Shown here: positions 45,732 through 55,818 of the stretch, piece by piece
How the letters are laid out: every line of letters begins with the position of its first letter
Position numbering within the stretch: position 1 is the first letter of the stretch
Assembly (NCBI RefSeq): GCF_001428045.1
Contig: NZ_LMSD01000012.1
Span: 310,101-374,100, forward strand
Direction: 5' to 3'
Origin: Paenibacillus sp. Soil750
GTDB lineage: Bacteria > Bacillota > Bacilli > Paenibacillales > NBRC-103111
Length of the DNA: 64,000 bases
Made by a program: the position numbers and the translations under genes
Notes under the pieces: generated by a model
The model's database searches: none
Told to the model about the DNA's origin: nothing
Seen by the model: only the letters and a program-made list of their open reading frames with translations

Positions 45732-48020
45732 TTATGGTGCATTAGGTCCAACCTCTGTTGCTACCAGTGGATGTTTCCCAAAGGATGTGCTTGAAGAGCG
45801 TTCATCCGCTCCAACGTCATTAGAAGAACGTGTTTCTCCATCCATATCCTCTGTCACATACGTATAGCTTCCTACTGCTGCATTGATCGCCGGACTTGTG
45901 GATGACAACTTTTGCAAACCGTTTACCGTCGTGAGTAATGGGTTTGTTGCCCAGATTTGCGCAGTTGTCCTCGAAGCATTGTTGCTTACAGTGCTGCCGT
46001 TTCCTATGTTCCCCTCAAATACCGTGTTGGTGGTGCCAACTTCATAATACAGAGTCCCTGTGGAATTTTTTACGATATTATTAGCTACCCTGCTGTCTTG
46101 TGGAGCTAAGGGTTTACCAGAACCTACGATGATCCCCGTCGTGCTGTTCACAATCGTATTGTTGACGACTTGTGCTCGGTAAATTTTCCATTGTGCTTTC
46201 AAATCATCCGCTGATGGGTTGGACGGATAGCCACTTGTACCACCATCATAATCCGCATTATCAAGAATGATCGCGTTGGCTGTTAGATTTTCCATGTAAT
46301 TGTTGTAAATTTTATGATCATTCCCATAAATACGAATGCCCGCTTGTTCTGATTCTACACCATCACCCAGGAAATAATTGCCGTAAAAGGAGTTGCTATG
46401 CCCATGTCTTGACGTGAGTCCACCCTTGGACGTCTTGAAGGTATTATAGCGAACCGTATTATTACTGCTTTTCACAGAAACGATTTCGGGTTCGCCATCG
46501 CAATTCTCAAACAGATTGTACTGGATCGTATTATACCCATTGGACAAGGAAATTCCGGATAAACCAAGACGGATTGTTTCTTTGCCATTCGCGACCCATG
46601 GACCCACATCATGAAAATAATTATATTCAATAATGTCGTACTGAGAAATGTTTCCGTTACCGTCACCTTGATAGGCAATAAGCGGATCCGTGTCGCTCTT
46701 CGGACCAAAATCATTATGGTCAATGCGATTATGATGACTATTGACGCCACTAACCTGCAGCCAGATCAGTGTTCCTCCAGTTGCTTGTAAAGCGAATCGA
46801 TTTCGAGTCACTCGAATGTTATTAGAAGCATCTAAAAGGAGTGCTGTATTTCCTAAGTTTGTGAACTTCAATCCCTCGATTACGACATTAGACGAATTCT
46901 GAATTTGAAGTGAAGCACCGCCGGAAATGATTGCCTGACCTGAATTAGCTGCTTTAATCGTAATGGGGTTGCTCGCTGTGCCATTTTTGTTGCTTAGGAC
47001 AAAAGGTCCTGTTTGCGAATAAGTCCCATTGGCTAGCACGATGGTCGTACCTGCACTTGCATTGCTTAAGGCAGTTGCTAACTGTGCGGAAGTGGAAACA
47101 GAAACACCCGGTATTACTGGGGCTTCACCGTAAATCTCCACCTCGGTATAACTGTTCCATAAGTTTGCGGAGTTGCCATGCCCAACAATTCGTACATAGC
47201 GAGCTGACGCTACATCCGTGAAGTCGAAAGTTTGTAAGCTTGTATTCAAACTACTCGTCACATTCGCCTGAACCGTCGTGAAATTCACATTATCCGTGGA
47301 CGTTTGAATATCGAACGTGGAGGTTCTCGTATCCCCGCTTACAAAGGCCATTTTGATATAGGCAACCCTGACGTTTGAGCCTAAATCGTACTTGATCCAT
47401 TGACCGTTGCCACTAGCTGACCAGCGAGTGGTTAAGTTGCCATCCACTGTGTTAGCAGGCACGTTGCCATCATCCGCGCTTGCAGTTACGGAAGCCCCAG
47501 CGATAGCAAATTTCGTATCTACGGAAGCGCTTGCAGAATTGTCACCGTAAATTTCTACCTCGGTATAACTATTCCATAAGTTCGCAGAGTTGCCATGTCC
47601 GACAATCCGCACATAACGGGCCGGGTCTACATCAGGGAAATCAAAGGTCTGCAAACTTGTATTTAAGCTGCTCGTCACATTCGCCTGAGCCGTCGTAAAC
47701 GTAACATTGTCTGTCGATGTTTGAATATCAAAATTCGAGGTTCTCGTATCCCCACTAATAAAAGCGATTTTAATGAAAGATACTTTTTTCACTGCGCCCA
47801 GATCATATTTAATCCACTGCCCATCTCCGCTTGCTGACCAACGTGTCGTTAAGTTGCCATCCACCGTATTGGCAGGCACATTCCCATCATCGCTGCTTGC
47901 CGTTACCCCAGATGCCGCGACCGTCAGTTTCGCGTCTGCCGCATAACCAACGAAAGGAATCATGGTAAGAAACAAACTAATTAATAACATAACAATACCT
48001 ACTTTTTTACCTTTTCGCAT
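45732..48020 (-). CDS. Secreted PL6-like polysaccharide lyase with two N-terminal discoidin domains
   Basis: A 762-residue secreted protein. The signal peptide is residues 1 to about 28 (cleavage after GYAADA). Two almost identical discoidin modules follow (about 30-160 and 165-300), sharing GNVPANTVDGNLTTRW; these bind glycans. The rest is a parallel beta-helix: VSVSTSAQLATALSNASAGT at the start, then KETIRLGLSGIS, and DGEPEIVSVKSSNNTVRYNT, continuing FKTSKGGLTSRHG, which matches the Lys/Arg catalytic motif of PL6 alginate lyase and chondroitinase B. It would eliminate a uronic-acid polymer outside the cell. Substrate specificity (alginate versus dermatan-type) is undetermined. Confidence 0.88.
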   Translation of the reverse strand: MRKGKKVGIVMLLISLFLTMIPFVGYAADAKLTVAASGVTASSDDGNVPANTVDGNLTTRWSASGDGQWIKYDLGAVKKVSFIKIAFISGDTRTSNFDIQTSTDNVTFTTAQANVTSSLNTSLQTFDFPDVDPARYVRIVGHGNSANLWNSYTEVEIYGDNSASASVDTKFAIAGASVTASADDGNVPANTVDGNLTTRWSASGNGQWIKYDLGSNVRVAYIKMAFVSGDTRTSTFDIQTSTDNVNFTTVQANVTSSLNTSLQTFDFTDVASARYVRIVGHGNSANLWNSYTEVEIYGEAPVIPGVSVSTSAQLATALSNASAGTTIVLANGTYSQTGPFVLSNKNGTASNPITIKAANSGQAIISGGASLQIQNSSNVVIEGLKFTNLGNTALLLDASNNIRVTRNRFALQATGGTLIWLQVSGVNSHHNRIDHNDFGPKSDTDPLIAYQGDGNGNISQYDIIEYNYFHDVGPWVANGKETIRLGLSGISLSNGYNTIQYNLFENCDGEPEIVSVKSSNNTVRYNTFKTSKGGLTSRHGHSNSFYGNYFLGDGVESEQAGIRIYGNDHKIYNNYMENLTANAIILDNADYDGGTSGYPSNPSADDLKAQWKIYRAQVVNNTIVNSTTGIIVGSGKPLAPQDSRVANNIVKNSTGTLYYEVGTTNTVFEGNIGNGSTVSNNASRTTAQIWATNPLLTTVNGLQKLSSTSPAINAAVGSYTYVTEDMDGETRSSNDVGADERSSSTSFGKHPLVATEVGPNAP

Positions 48021-48228
48021 AAATACATCCTCCCTTAATTTTCATTTAAACTCTTGCATCCTATCTAATCTTTGAACTCCTTTCATTCAAGTCGAGTGCG
48101 TACACTCTCCTCCAATTTAATACAACTCACTGAAAATAAGCATCATCATAATCGTGAATGCATCCTCAAAATCGAAACTGATTACCCTCATTACCTAAAC
48201 TCGCTATTCAAATATGGATATCTATGGC

Positions 48229-48263
48229 ATATAAAGAAGCCCATGCTCACTTGCATGGACTTC
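48229..48263 (-). terminator. Terminator of the GH105 gene
   Basis: AAGCCCATGC and GCATGGACTT pair with one mismatch; CTTTATAT follows on the minus strand. The rest of 48021-48228 is AT-rich and without a recognised gene. Confidence 0.65.
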
Positions 48264-48282
48264 CGAGAGAGATTCGTTTGAT

Positions 48283-49344
48283 TTATTTACATGCTTCCAC
48301 CATGAGCATCAATGCCATGGACTGCCCATACGGCATCGGACATTGTTTGATGTTGCGGTAATAATCAAGGTTATCCTTTAAGCCTGTACCGTAAGAAACG
48401 CCATGGACAATTCCTTCATCATCAATTTTGCTCATGACTCCTTCCAGTGCTTTCAGTCCCACAGCGCGATAACGCTCATCAATAAAACCTTTTCGCACTG
48501 CCTTCAAGATGCCATAGGCGAATGCTGAAGAAGCCGAAGTTTCCAAATACGAATCAGGCTGATCCAATAATGTATGCCATAGGCCGCTTTCATGCTGAAG
48601 TGCGGCAAGTGCTCTCACCTGTCGTTCGAGCGACGAGATCAGGAACTGACTTACCCCCGCTGGTAGAGGAGCGATATCCAGATAATCGACCAGTCCTGCT
48701 GTATACCAAGAATTTCCACGTGCCCATAAGGCTTGCGCATAATGATGATGCCCGAGAAATGTCCACCCGTGAAAGAATAGTCCTGTCTTCACATCCGATA
48801 AATATTTGAGATGGACTAAGAACTGTCTGATACTCTCTTGGAAATAGGCATCATCTTGTAACAGGACACCCATACGTGCAACGAACAAAACGGTCATATA
48901 CAACGTATCATCCCACAATTGTCCCTCGTTCAGATTCCGGGTAACACAATGTTGAAGCCCGCCTTCGTCCGTCCTAGGCATGTCTTCCATGACATAGGTG
49001 ACCCATTCTTTGCAAAGCGCCACATAAGTCGGATTCCCTGTTTCCTCAGCCAAATAGCTTAACGTCAGCATTGGGCACATCGTGTTTACGTTCTTGTCTG
49101 GTAAACCTTCAGCGATCCGCTTGTCAAACCATTGAATGAGCTCATTTCTAATCGTCAAGTTGCCTGTCTCCTTATAATAGGAGTACAAAGCAAACAATCC
49201 AACGCCCTGAGGCCACTCCCAATTGTCCATCGAAACAATGCCAATCGCAACATTTTCTTGAAAGGCTGGTTTTAAACTTTTCATTTGTCGTATAAGCTTC
49301 GTGATGATGTATTCATACTTTTCAATCGTTGCAGCGTTGGACAT
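48283..49344 (-). CDS. GH105/GH88-type unsaturated glucuronyl/rhamnogalacturonyl hydrolase
   Basis: A 353-residue (alpha/alpha)6 enzyme. SMDNWEWPQGVGLFALYSYY with its acidic residue, EGQLWDDTLYMTV and FHGWTFLGHHHYAQALWARGNSWYTAGL are the conserved YteR/YesR motifs. It cleaves unsaturated uronic acid from the end of oligosaccharides made by polysaccharide lyases. There is no signal peptide, so it acts inside the cell. AAGGAGTG precedes the ATG; the upstream gene ends 15 bases before it. It fits the PL6-type lyase encoded just downstream. Confidence 0.92.
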   Translation of the reverse strand: MSNAATIEKYEYIITKLIRQMKSLKPAFQENVAIGIVSMDNWEWPQGVGLFALYSYYKETGNLTIRNELIQWFDKRIAEGLPDKNVNTMCPMLTLSYLAEETGNPTYVALCKEWVTYVMEDMPRTDEGGLQHCVTRNLNEGQLWDDTLYMTVLFVARMGVLLQDDAYFQESIRQFLVHLKYLSDVKTGLFFHGWTFLGHHHYAQALWARGNSWYTAGLVDYLDIAPLPAGVSQFLISSLERQVRALAALQHESGLWHTLLDQPDSYLETSASSAFAYGILKAVRKGFIDERYRAVGLKALEGVMSKIDDEGIVHGVSYGTGLKDNLDYYRNIKQCPMPYGQSMALMLMVEACK

Positions 49345-49359
49345 AACTTAGTTCACTCC

Positions 49360-51963
49360 TTATGTGAGATTAGGTTGTAAGAGACGGTCCTGTAACTGTT
49401 GCATATAAAGACTGCGGGGTTCCACATGGCTTCCAAAGCTTTCCCAGTAGGCTTCCTTGCGAAGACGTTGATCGTAGGGACTTGGGAGGAGTGGCTTGCC
49501 TTGACTTCCGACGTGTCCGATCGCATAATTTTGAGCGGTTGGAGGCTGTTGGGAGAGCAACTCATTCGATGTATTCCAAGTAACATAGTTGGCCCCAGAC
49601 CATCCATGGCCGCTCCCTAACCACCCTCGATCCTGAATATGGATGCGTCCCTTTACATTGTCATAGAGACAGCCCACTGACCACCGATGATGAGGTTCAC
49701 TCGAGTTGTAATCCTTTTGTGACTCGCAATCGAGAAATACATTTGGTCCTGCAACGCGCGCATCAACTGCAAATGCATGTCTTGCGGTTTCTGTATAAGC
49801 TCGCTGAACAAGCGTTAACTCACCCATGAGATGAAACGGGTACCGACGGCCTCCTGTAATCACGCTGATAAATGCGAATGCCGAGCAATCCTGAATAGTA
49901 ATCCATTTCGTATCGCGCCCAACCTGCACTAATGCGTGTTGGAAATGGAAGCCAACCACATTGCGTACCCATGCGTTTATGACATGATCCAGGTAGATAC
50001 AATTAATTGCATGCTGCTCATCAGCCATGTAGGTTGCAGTGCCCTCATTGCCATCAATTCTCGTGTCACAGATACCTGGATCATACGAAACAACCACTCG
50101 CAAATCCTCGATACCGATCTGTTCAATACGGCCTTCATCCTCGTATTTCATAAGAGCCCCGCCACCCCAGCGGCTTTCAATCGCATTCGCGATAGGAGCG
50201 TCAAGTGTAATGCAATTGCCGACCATATGGGTGATGACTCTGTCGAACTCCAGTTGGAACGGAGGCCATTGAACGGTTCCACCTGTAACTGGTCTCATCC
50301 GAATCGCATCCATGCCAATAGCATGAATCCAGCGTTCATTTCCGTATCGAAGCACCTTGACGGTGTCGCCTACACGATAACAAGAAGCATCCTGCACATG
50401 GATCGTACGTGCACCTGATGGTACATACAGATCACTAATGGAGGTTAGTGTATCCGGTAATAGGTTAGGAGATGCTTCCCCTCTAATTTCAATGAGATCC
50501 CGCTGTTTCGTCCCTGTCGCATATAACAAGGTGCCGCCATCTTCGTGGCCCTCACCGCGTAATACAATACCGCTTGCTATAATTTGCAATGTACCTTCAA
50601 TAGGGTAGACGCCCTTCTTTAGTAGAATAGTGCCCCGAAACCCTGACAAAGATCTAGGTAATGCAGCTACCTGATCAATCGCGTCCTGAATGTGCGTCGT
50701 ATTATCTCCATCCACGGGTTCAAGTGAAATAACGGGTGCAATTTCAGGGATCACTACGCCGCCTCCACCATAGCCGCAATTGGAGAAATCGATGATCTGA
50801 TTCCCCTTGAAATCAGGCACATAAGCCAATTTCCCATTCTCGCCTATATGAACGATGCGACTTTGCCCTTCCAACGGAATCAGCGGATTCTGGACTGTAA
50901 AATAAAAGGCATCAAAGTAAGTGCGTCCACCTTCTACTTCAATCTCTATGTTTATCCGGTATTGCCCGGCCTCCCTCACTTCGCCAGGAAATGTAAATAT
51001 TGCTGCCTCGCCCGCTGCAAATTTCGTTGCTGGATGTGTCCACATCTGCTGATCAGCAGATACATTCACTAAGGTTACTTGCACAGTCATCGCATCAGTC
51101 GTTCGCACATGCAATGCTGGAAATGGGCTGTCCATATCCAAGAAAGCTGGCTGCCCCGTCTCGCAGACTAAGGAAGGATGTTCCAACGAAAGATCGACCA
51201 CCCACTCTGTTGAATCAAAAACATCGACGAAGAAACTAGATTCTTTGGTCACACCATCTAAATTTACAACAGCTAGAAATTGGGTGATACCTGATTGATG
51301 ACTGGTCAGTTTGCCGTTTTCATTTACCGACATCACATTTTCGTTGCTACTGCTAAATGTGACCTCCGCTTTCGTCAAATCGGCGTCCGAACCGTCTGTC
51401 AGAATCCCTCTCACTACCAGTTCCGCTTGGTTGTTCACTTGCATTGCTAACGTATCGTCTTGACCGTAATTCATGCCTCCAACAGTGAGAACGAGGTGAT
51501 CTAACAAGGGACCCGACGGAATGGAAGACTGTTCATATATGCCGAAATCGATGAGTTGAACATCCCGTTCAGGATCAAATAGCATCACATCCAGTGATAC
51601 ATAACGTCCGATAACTCTCGGGAAAACAGCTATTTCTTCCGTTCGAATTCCGCCTACAGCTGTCTGCCGACTATACGCATCCTGCCAAGCTACTCCGTCA
51701 TGAGAATAACGGATACGGTAGCTACTTATGAAGCCTGACGCCAGCTTTAATTGGATTTTATTGAACGAGAAATTTCGGCCAAGATCAACCGTTAACCAGA
51801 CGAGGTTATCATCCTTCTGATCAGAACCTAATGGATGCCAATAGGTACTTTCGGAACCATCTACCGCTTGATTGCCAGCGCCATTCGCACTTTCTGAACT
51901 ACATATTACCGCGCATGCTAGTGCGAGATTGGCTTCGCGCACAGCTTCCGTTCTAGACATCAC
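49360..51963 (-). CDS. Discoidin plus parallel beta-helix protein without signal peptide
   Basis: An 867-residue protein. An N-terminal discoidin-like domain (about 10-145: NQAVDGSESTYWHPLGSDQK, FSFNKIQLKLASGF) is followed by a BIG2-like Ig module (about 150-260), further beta domains, then a pectate-lyase-like beta-helix (about 420-850) that begins DGDNTTHIQDAIDQVAALPR and has GIVLRGEGHEDGGTLLYATG. No export signal is seen although this build is usually secreted. The start is GTG or the following ATG, both behind AAGGAGG. The catalytic type is not identifiable. It is flanked by GH105 and GH43-like genes at 15-30 bases, so one operon. Confidence 0.78.
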   Translation of the reverse strand: MMSRTEAVREANLALACAVICSSESANGAGNQAVDGSESTYWHPLGSDQKDDNLVWLTVDLGRNFSFNKIQLKLASGFISSYRIRYSHDGVAWQDAYSRQTAVGGIRTEEIAVFPRVIGRYVSLDVMLFDPERDVQLIDFGIYEQSSIPSGPLLDHLVLTVGGMNYGQDDTLAMQVNNQAELVVRGILTDGSDADLTKAEVTFSSSNENVMSVNENGKLTSHQSGITQFLAVVNLDGVTKESSFFVDVFDSTEWVVDLSLEHPSLVCETGQPAFLDMDSPFPALHVRTTDAMTVQVTLVNVSADQQMWTHPATKFAAGEAAIFTFPGEVREAGQYRINIEIEVEGGRTYFDAFYFTVQNPLIPLEGQSRIVHIGENGKLAYVPDFKGNQIIDFSNCGYGGGGVVIPEIAPVISLEPVDGDNTTHIQDAIDQVAALPRSLSGFRGTILLKKGVYPIEGTLQIIASGIVLRGEGHEDGGTLLYATGTKQRDLIEIRGEASPNLLPDTLTSISDLYVPSGARTIHVQDASCYRVGDTVKVLRYGNERWIHAIGMDAIRMRPVTGGTVQWPPFQLEFDRVITHMVGNCITLDAPIANAIESRWGGGALMKYEDEGRIEQIGIEDLRVVVSYDPGICDTRIDGNEGTATYMADEQHAINCIYLDHVINAWVRNVVGFHFQHALVQVGRDTKWITIQDCSAFAFISVITGGRRYPFHLMGELTLVQRAYTETARHAFAVDARVAGPNVFLDCESQKDYNSSEPHHRWSVGCLYDNVKGRIHIQDRGWLGSGHGWSGANYVTWNTSNELLSQQPPTAQNYAIGHVGSQGKPLLPSPYDQRLRKEAYWESFGSHVEPRSLYMQQLQDRLLQPNLT

Positions 51964-51992
51964 GCCTCAACCTCCTTACGTTGATCCAGTTG

Positions 51993-53006
51993 TTATTCAT
52001 CTTGGCCTATCGGAATGACCATATTCCACGTCTGCGTCGCATCATGAAAGCCCTTGGTTCCATCCGATGTAGCTGCGAACAGATGCGTTGGCTTCCCATC
52101 CTGAAAGAATAGAAAAGGTCGCTCCAAATTGCCCATTGTACGTGTGACCCCATTATCCCAACTCACATTTCGGGAATAGGCGAGTGAGGGATGGATTCGC
52201 CAATTCATGCCATCCGTCGAAGATGCGTGTACGCCGCCATACTTTTCACCACACAAATTGCCGTCCATGTCTTTCGCTATTAATTCATATCCGTCCTCTG
52301 TTCGCCAAATGAAAGGGTCTTCCAGATGAACGTCTGGCGGGAATAGCGGTTCTTCACTCATCACCAGATAAGGACCCTCATAATGTGGCGCACGCGCAAC
52401 GCCAAACGTCATCTTCCCATGGCCATGACCTTCATATTGTCTAGCTTTGTAAATTAATAACACAGAACCGTCTTCCTCTACACATGGTGCAGGATTGGAC
52501 GTTAAGAAGCTGTCGAACTTCCCTGGCCTTGTAGATACAATAGGGACATCGCGTCTCTCCCATGGTCCGTTAACACTGTTTGCTACCGCTAATCCAATGC
52601 GCTTGTTCGCTCGCGCTACAATACATCGCGGATCTTGGAGGTCATATCCATCACCAGCAATTGGATCAGGAAAAGGATGTGTTGACCCCATATAGAACAA
52701 TAAATACTTGTCTTTATGCTTAACGATATGCGGATTATGTGTACTGCGGCCATCCCAATATTCGGCTCCACGAGCAGGTAGGACTACCTCCTGAAACGTA
52801 AAGGGTCCTTCGGGCTGATCGGCAACAGCACGTACAATTTCCGACTGGACAAGCCACCCTGGATGCATCGGAAGTGACTTCGGCCATCTCGAGGCAAATA
52901 TGTGAAATCTGCCATCTTCGGCTTGAACTACGGATCCGCACCAGACCCAGTAATCTTCCATTTGGAAGCCCCCGTTCACAGGTGCAGGCATGAAATTGTA
53001 AAGCAT
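51993..53006 (-). CDS. GH43-like five-bladed beta-propeller glycosidase
   Basis: A 337-residue protein. YWVWCGSVVQAEDGRFHIFA, WDGRSTHNPHIVKHKDKYLL and VHLEDPFIWRTEDGYELIA carry the acidic residues of the GH43/GH62/GH32 beta-propeller fold. GH117 is another possibility. It has no signal peptide. AAGGAGAG precedes the ATG. It probably removes a terminal sugar from imported oligosaccharides; the specificity cannot be told. It sits between the beta-helix and fucosidase genes with about 30-base gaps. Confidence 0.75.
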   Translation of the reverse strand: MLYNFMPAPVNGGFQMEDYWVWCGSVVQAEDGRFHIFASRWPKSLPMHPGWLVQSEIVRAVADQPEGPFTFQEVVLPARGAEYWDGRSTHNPHIVKHKDKYLLFYMGSTHPFPDPIAGDGYDLQDPRCIVARANKRIGLAVANSVNGPWERRDVPIVSTRPGKFDSFLTSNPAPCVEEDGSVLLIYKARQYEGHGHGKMTFGVARAPHYEGPYLVMSEEPLFPPDVHLEDPFIWRTEDGYELIAKDMDGNLCGEKYGGVHASSTDGMNWRIHPSLAYSRNVSWDNGVTRTMGNLERPFLFFQDGKPTHLFAATSDGTKGFHDATQTWNMVIPIGQDE

Positions 53007-53039
53007 ACTATCGCTCTCCTTCTATTGTTTATTCGTCAT

Positions 53040-54836
53040 CTAGACACTCATTAATCTAATTTCTTTTAAGTTCATTAATACAGCACCGCAAATAGCTTGA
53101 GGCCGGACAGTCAGTGTATATTCACCTAAATTTTCAAAATAAAATGGCCCTATCTCAAAGTTCTGGAATTCGTATTCCCCACCTGTTTGCATGACGCTAG
53201 CAACTAACTTATTGTCACCCGCTGCAATCTCGAAGATGCCTCCAACGGATGAATCACCTGCCCCATACACAGCAGCAACCCGATATGCGCCACCCTTTAT
53301 CACGCGAAACTCCCATGAGATTGAGTCTTGCATGGAAGACCAGTTTTTAAGATTGTCTCTCCCTTTTTTCCCCGTATCATAACGAATTGTCTGTCCGGTT
53401 AGTTCACCATCAAATACCCCGAATACATGAGACACACCATTGGCAACTACCACTTGTTTCGGATTTGAAGCTATTTCTCCTTGGAATTCCACAGCTACTA
53501 CAGTACAGATTGGATCAAGAGCTTCACTAGGCAGGTGGAGGATATGATCACCAGAATCATTCAACAATTGATGGGGTAAGTTTCGTTTCGACGAATCTCC
53601 CAACAGGTAACACTTCTGAATTGGATCAAGCAAACCAGGCAGCAATAGCTCCCCGCGAGCAGGCCAAACCCAAACGTGCAGATATAACGTATTTCCTTTC
53701 AACGTACAGCGGCCCCATGGTGTTCTACCGATCGGACTTCCTTGAGAGCCATATATGCTTTCACCATTCACCTTTAACCAAGTGCCGATGACGCCAAGTA
53801 ATTCGATTGATTTCGCGTCAATCTCTCCATCCCCCGTTGGCCCTACATTGATGACATAATTCCCACCCATACTAACGACATGGATCATATCATGGAGAAT
53901 ATCTTCGGAACTTCGCCACTGTTGGTCGGTTTGGTTATAGCCCCACGAATGATTTAACGTTGCGATCGATTCCCAGTCTCTCCTTGGTGTTCGCATATGG
54001 CGTTGATTATCACCTGTGTTCTCATAATCGCCGAATCCCTCACGACGAACCCGGCGATTGACTAAACAGCCTGGTTGCACGTCATGGACCAAATCCACAA
54101 ATTGCTTACCCTGTTCATCCGTAATTTTATGTCCACAATCAAACCAAAGAATGCCGATAGGGCCATACTGTGTTAGAAGTTCCTTCACTTGGGGGAAGGC
54201 TTTTTCTTGTAAGTATCGCTCATAACGGGTGCTTTTGTTATCATCCTTCTCCCAGGTGTGGAGCGCATCATAAGCGCCAATATTAGCTGGATAATCCAAT
54301 GTGTTTCCTTGGGAATCTGGATGATGCCAATCCATTGCATGCGAGTAGTATAAGCAAAGAGTCATATCTTCGCGCTGACAAGCAGCCGCTAATTCCGCCA
54401 CCGGATCTCTGCCAAAAGGAGTTGCTTTAACAATCGAATAATCGCTGACTTGCGAATCGTACATGGCGAAACCTTCATGATGCTTAGCTGTAAAAATCAT
54501 ATATTTCAACCCAGCATCCTTCGCAGCCCGAACCCACACAGTCGCATCAAATTGTGAAGCATGAAAATGATCGGCTATCTGCTCGTATTCGTGAATCGGA
54601 ATTTGAGCCCTCAGCTGCAAATGCTCCGCGTAAGCTGCATTGACGGGATCACCTTTCCAAACACCCCCGGGCAATGAATATAATCCCCAGTGAATGAACA
54701 TGCCTACTTTTGCTTCGCGCCACCACGCTATTCGCTGCTCGCGCTGTTCATCTGCCAGCACCTCTTCCTCTTGGAAACGAATCTGTTGTAGATTATTCGC
54801 TTCTGCATTATCCATGAGATGATCCTTCGTCGACAT
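53040..54836 (-). CDS. Alpha-L-fucosidase (GH29)
   Basis: A 598-residue GH29 enzyme. WWREAKVGMFIHWGLYSLPG opens the barrel, KYMIFTAKHHEGFAMYDSQV follows, and the nucleophile Asp is in PIGILWFDCGHK. The C-terminal third holds beta-sandwich domains. There is no signal peptide, so it acts inside the cell on imported fucosylated oligosaccharides. The ATG at 54836 is used; the longer open frame to 54968 would overlap the upstream gene. The only ribosome-binding candidate is a run of ten G (54844-54853 on the other strand), 7 bases before the ATG. The aldo/keto reductase gene lies just upstream. Confidence 0.9.
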   Translation of the reverse strand: MSTKDHLMDNAEANNLQQIRFQEEEVLADEQREQRIAWWREAKVGMFIHWGLYSLPGGVWKGDPVNAAYAEHLQLRAQIPIHEYEQIADHFHASQFDATVWVRAAKDAGLKYMIFTAKHHEGFAMYDSQVSDYSIVKATPFGRDPVAELAAACQREDMTLCLYYSHAMDWHHPDSQGNTLDYPANIGAYDALHTWEKDDNKSTRYERYLQEKAFPQVKELLTQYGPIGILWFDCGHKITDEQGKQFVDLVHDVQPGCLVNRRVRREGFGDYENTGDNQRHMRTPRRDWESIATLNHSWGYNQTDQQWRSSEDILHDMIHVVSMGGNYVINVGPTGDGEIDAKSIELLGVIGTWLKVNGESIYGSQGSPIGRTPWGRCTLKGNTLYLHVWVWPARGELLLPGLLDPIQKCYLLGDSSKRNLPHQLLNDSGDHILHLPSEALDPICTVVAVEFQGEIASNPKQVVVANGVSHVFGVFDGELTGQTIRYDTGKKGRDNLKNWSSMQDSISWEFRVIKGGAYRVAAVYGAGDSSVGGIFEIAAGDNKLVASVMQTGGEYEFQNFEIGPFYFENLGEYTLTVRPQAICGAVLMNLKEIRLMSV

Positions 54837-54867
54837 GGTAGTTCCCCCCCCCCTTTTCTGCAACAGC

Positions 54868-55818
54868 CTAAGCCTGTAATATCGTTTCAATCTCCAATAA
54901 ATCCGTTTCGGATAGCTTGACCCCCGACGCCCTAACATTCTCTTCCACTTGTTGGGGGCGTGAAGCACCTATAATACAGCTAGCAACATTGTCGAGGCGG
55001 AGAATCCATGCCAATGCTAGCTGTGCCACACTTAATTCATTTCGCTCTGCGATGGGTATTAGCTTCTCCACCTTACCTAACTGCTCATCCTTCATCAGTT
55101 GAAAAATAGCGCCATTCTGCTCAGGATCTGCTGCCCTTGAATCGCTTGGGAACGGCATTCCCGGTTTATATTTACCTGTCAATATCCCTTGAGCTAGCGG
55201 AGAAAATACAATCTGCCCGATCCCTTCCCTTGCACTTAAGGGGACAATTTCCTTTTCGATGCCGCGCCGAAACATATGATATTGGGGTTGGTTTGAGATA
55301 ATTGGATGTAATCGCAGCGCCTTAGCCATATAAACGGCATCTAGCAGTTGCTCAGCTTTCCACATGCTGACACCTGTATAAAGTACTTTCCCTTGCTTAA
55401 TCAGATCATCCAACGCACATAGTGTCTCTTCCAGCGGAGTATCCGTGTCGTACCTATGACACTGATACAGGTCAATGTAATCCACGCCGAGTCTTTGCAA
55501 GCTGGCATCGCATTGCTCCCTAATATGTTTACGGGACAATCCGCGGTCATTAGGTCCGTCACCCATGGGCACACACACCTTGGTTGCTAGCACGTAGGAA
55601 TCCCTTGGATACTTGGACAGTGCCCTGCCCATTACACGTTCTGCCTCTCCTTTGTGGTACACGTTCGCTGTATCAAACAGATTTATGCCCAACTCGTAGG
55701 CTTTATCAATAATCGATTCCGATTGTTTGGCATCGATCGCTCCACCATAGGTTAGCCAACTGCCTAAACTGAGTTCACTTACTTTTAGACCACTGTTGCC
55801 TAATCGTCTATACTGCAT
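54868..55818 (-). CDS. Aldo/keto reductase
   Basis: A 316-residue NAD(P)-dependent reductase of the potassium-channel-beta/YghZ-like AKR group. It begins MQYRRLGNSGLKVSELSLGS. The catalytic tetrad is represented by DTANVYHKGEAERVMG (Asp, Tyr) and LATKVCVPMGDGPNDRGLSR (Lys) with HRYDTDTPLEETL. AAGGAGG precedes the ATG. It lies 31 bases upstream of the fucosidase, so it may oxidise or reduce the released sugar. The exact substrate is unknown. Confidence 0.87.
   Translation of the reverse strand: MQYRRLGNSGLKVSELSLGSWLTYGGAIDAKQSESIIDKAYELGINLFDTANVYHKGEAERVMGRALSKYPRDSYVLATKVCVPMGDGPNDRGLSRKHIREQCDASLQRLGVDYIDLYQCHRYDTDTPLEETLCALDDLIKQGKVLYTGVSMWKAEQLLDAVYMAKALRLHPIISNQPQYHMFRRGIEKEIVPLSAREGIGQIVFSPLAQGILTGKYKPGMPFPSDSRAADPEQNGAIFQLMKDEQLGKVEKLIPIAERNELSVAQLALAWILRLDNVASCIIGASRPQQVEENVRASGVKLSETDLLEIETILQA

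Noticed and set aside
54837-54968. N-terminal extension of the fucosidase
   Set aside because: It would overlap the aldo/keto reductase gene and encodes a basic, non-GH29 sequence; the ATG at 54836 fits the domain.
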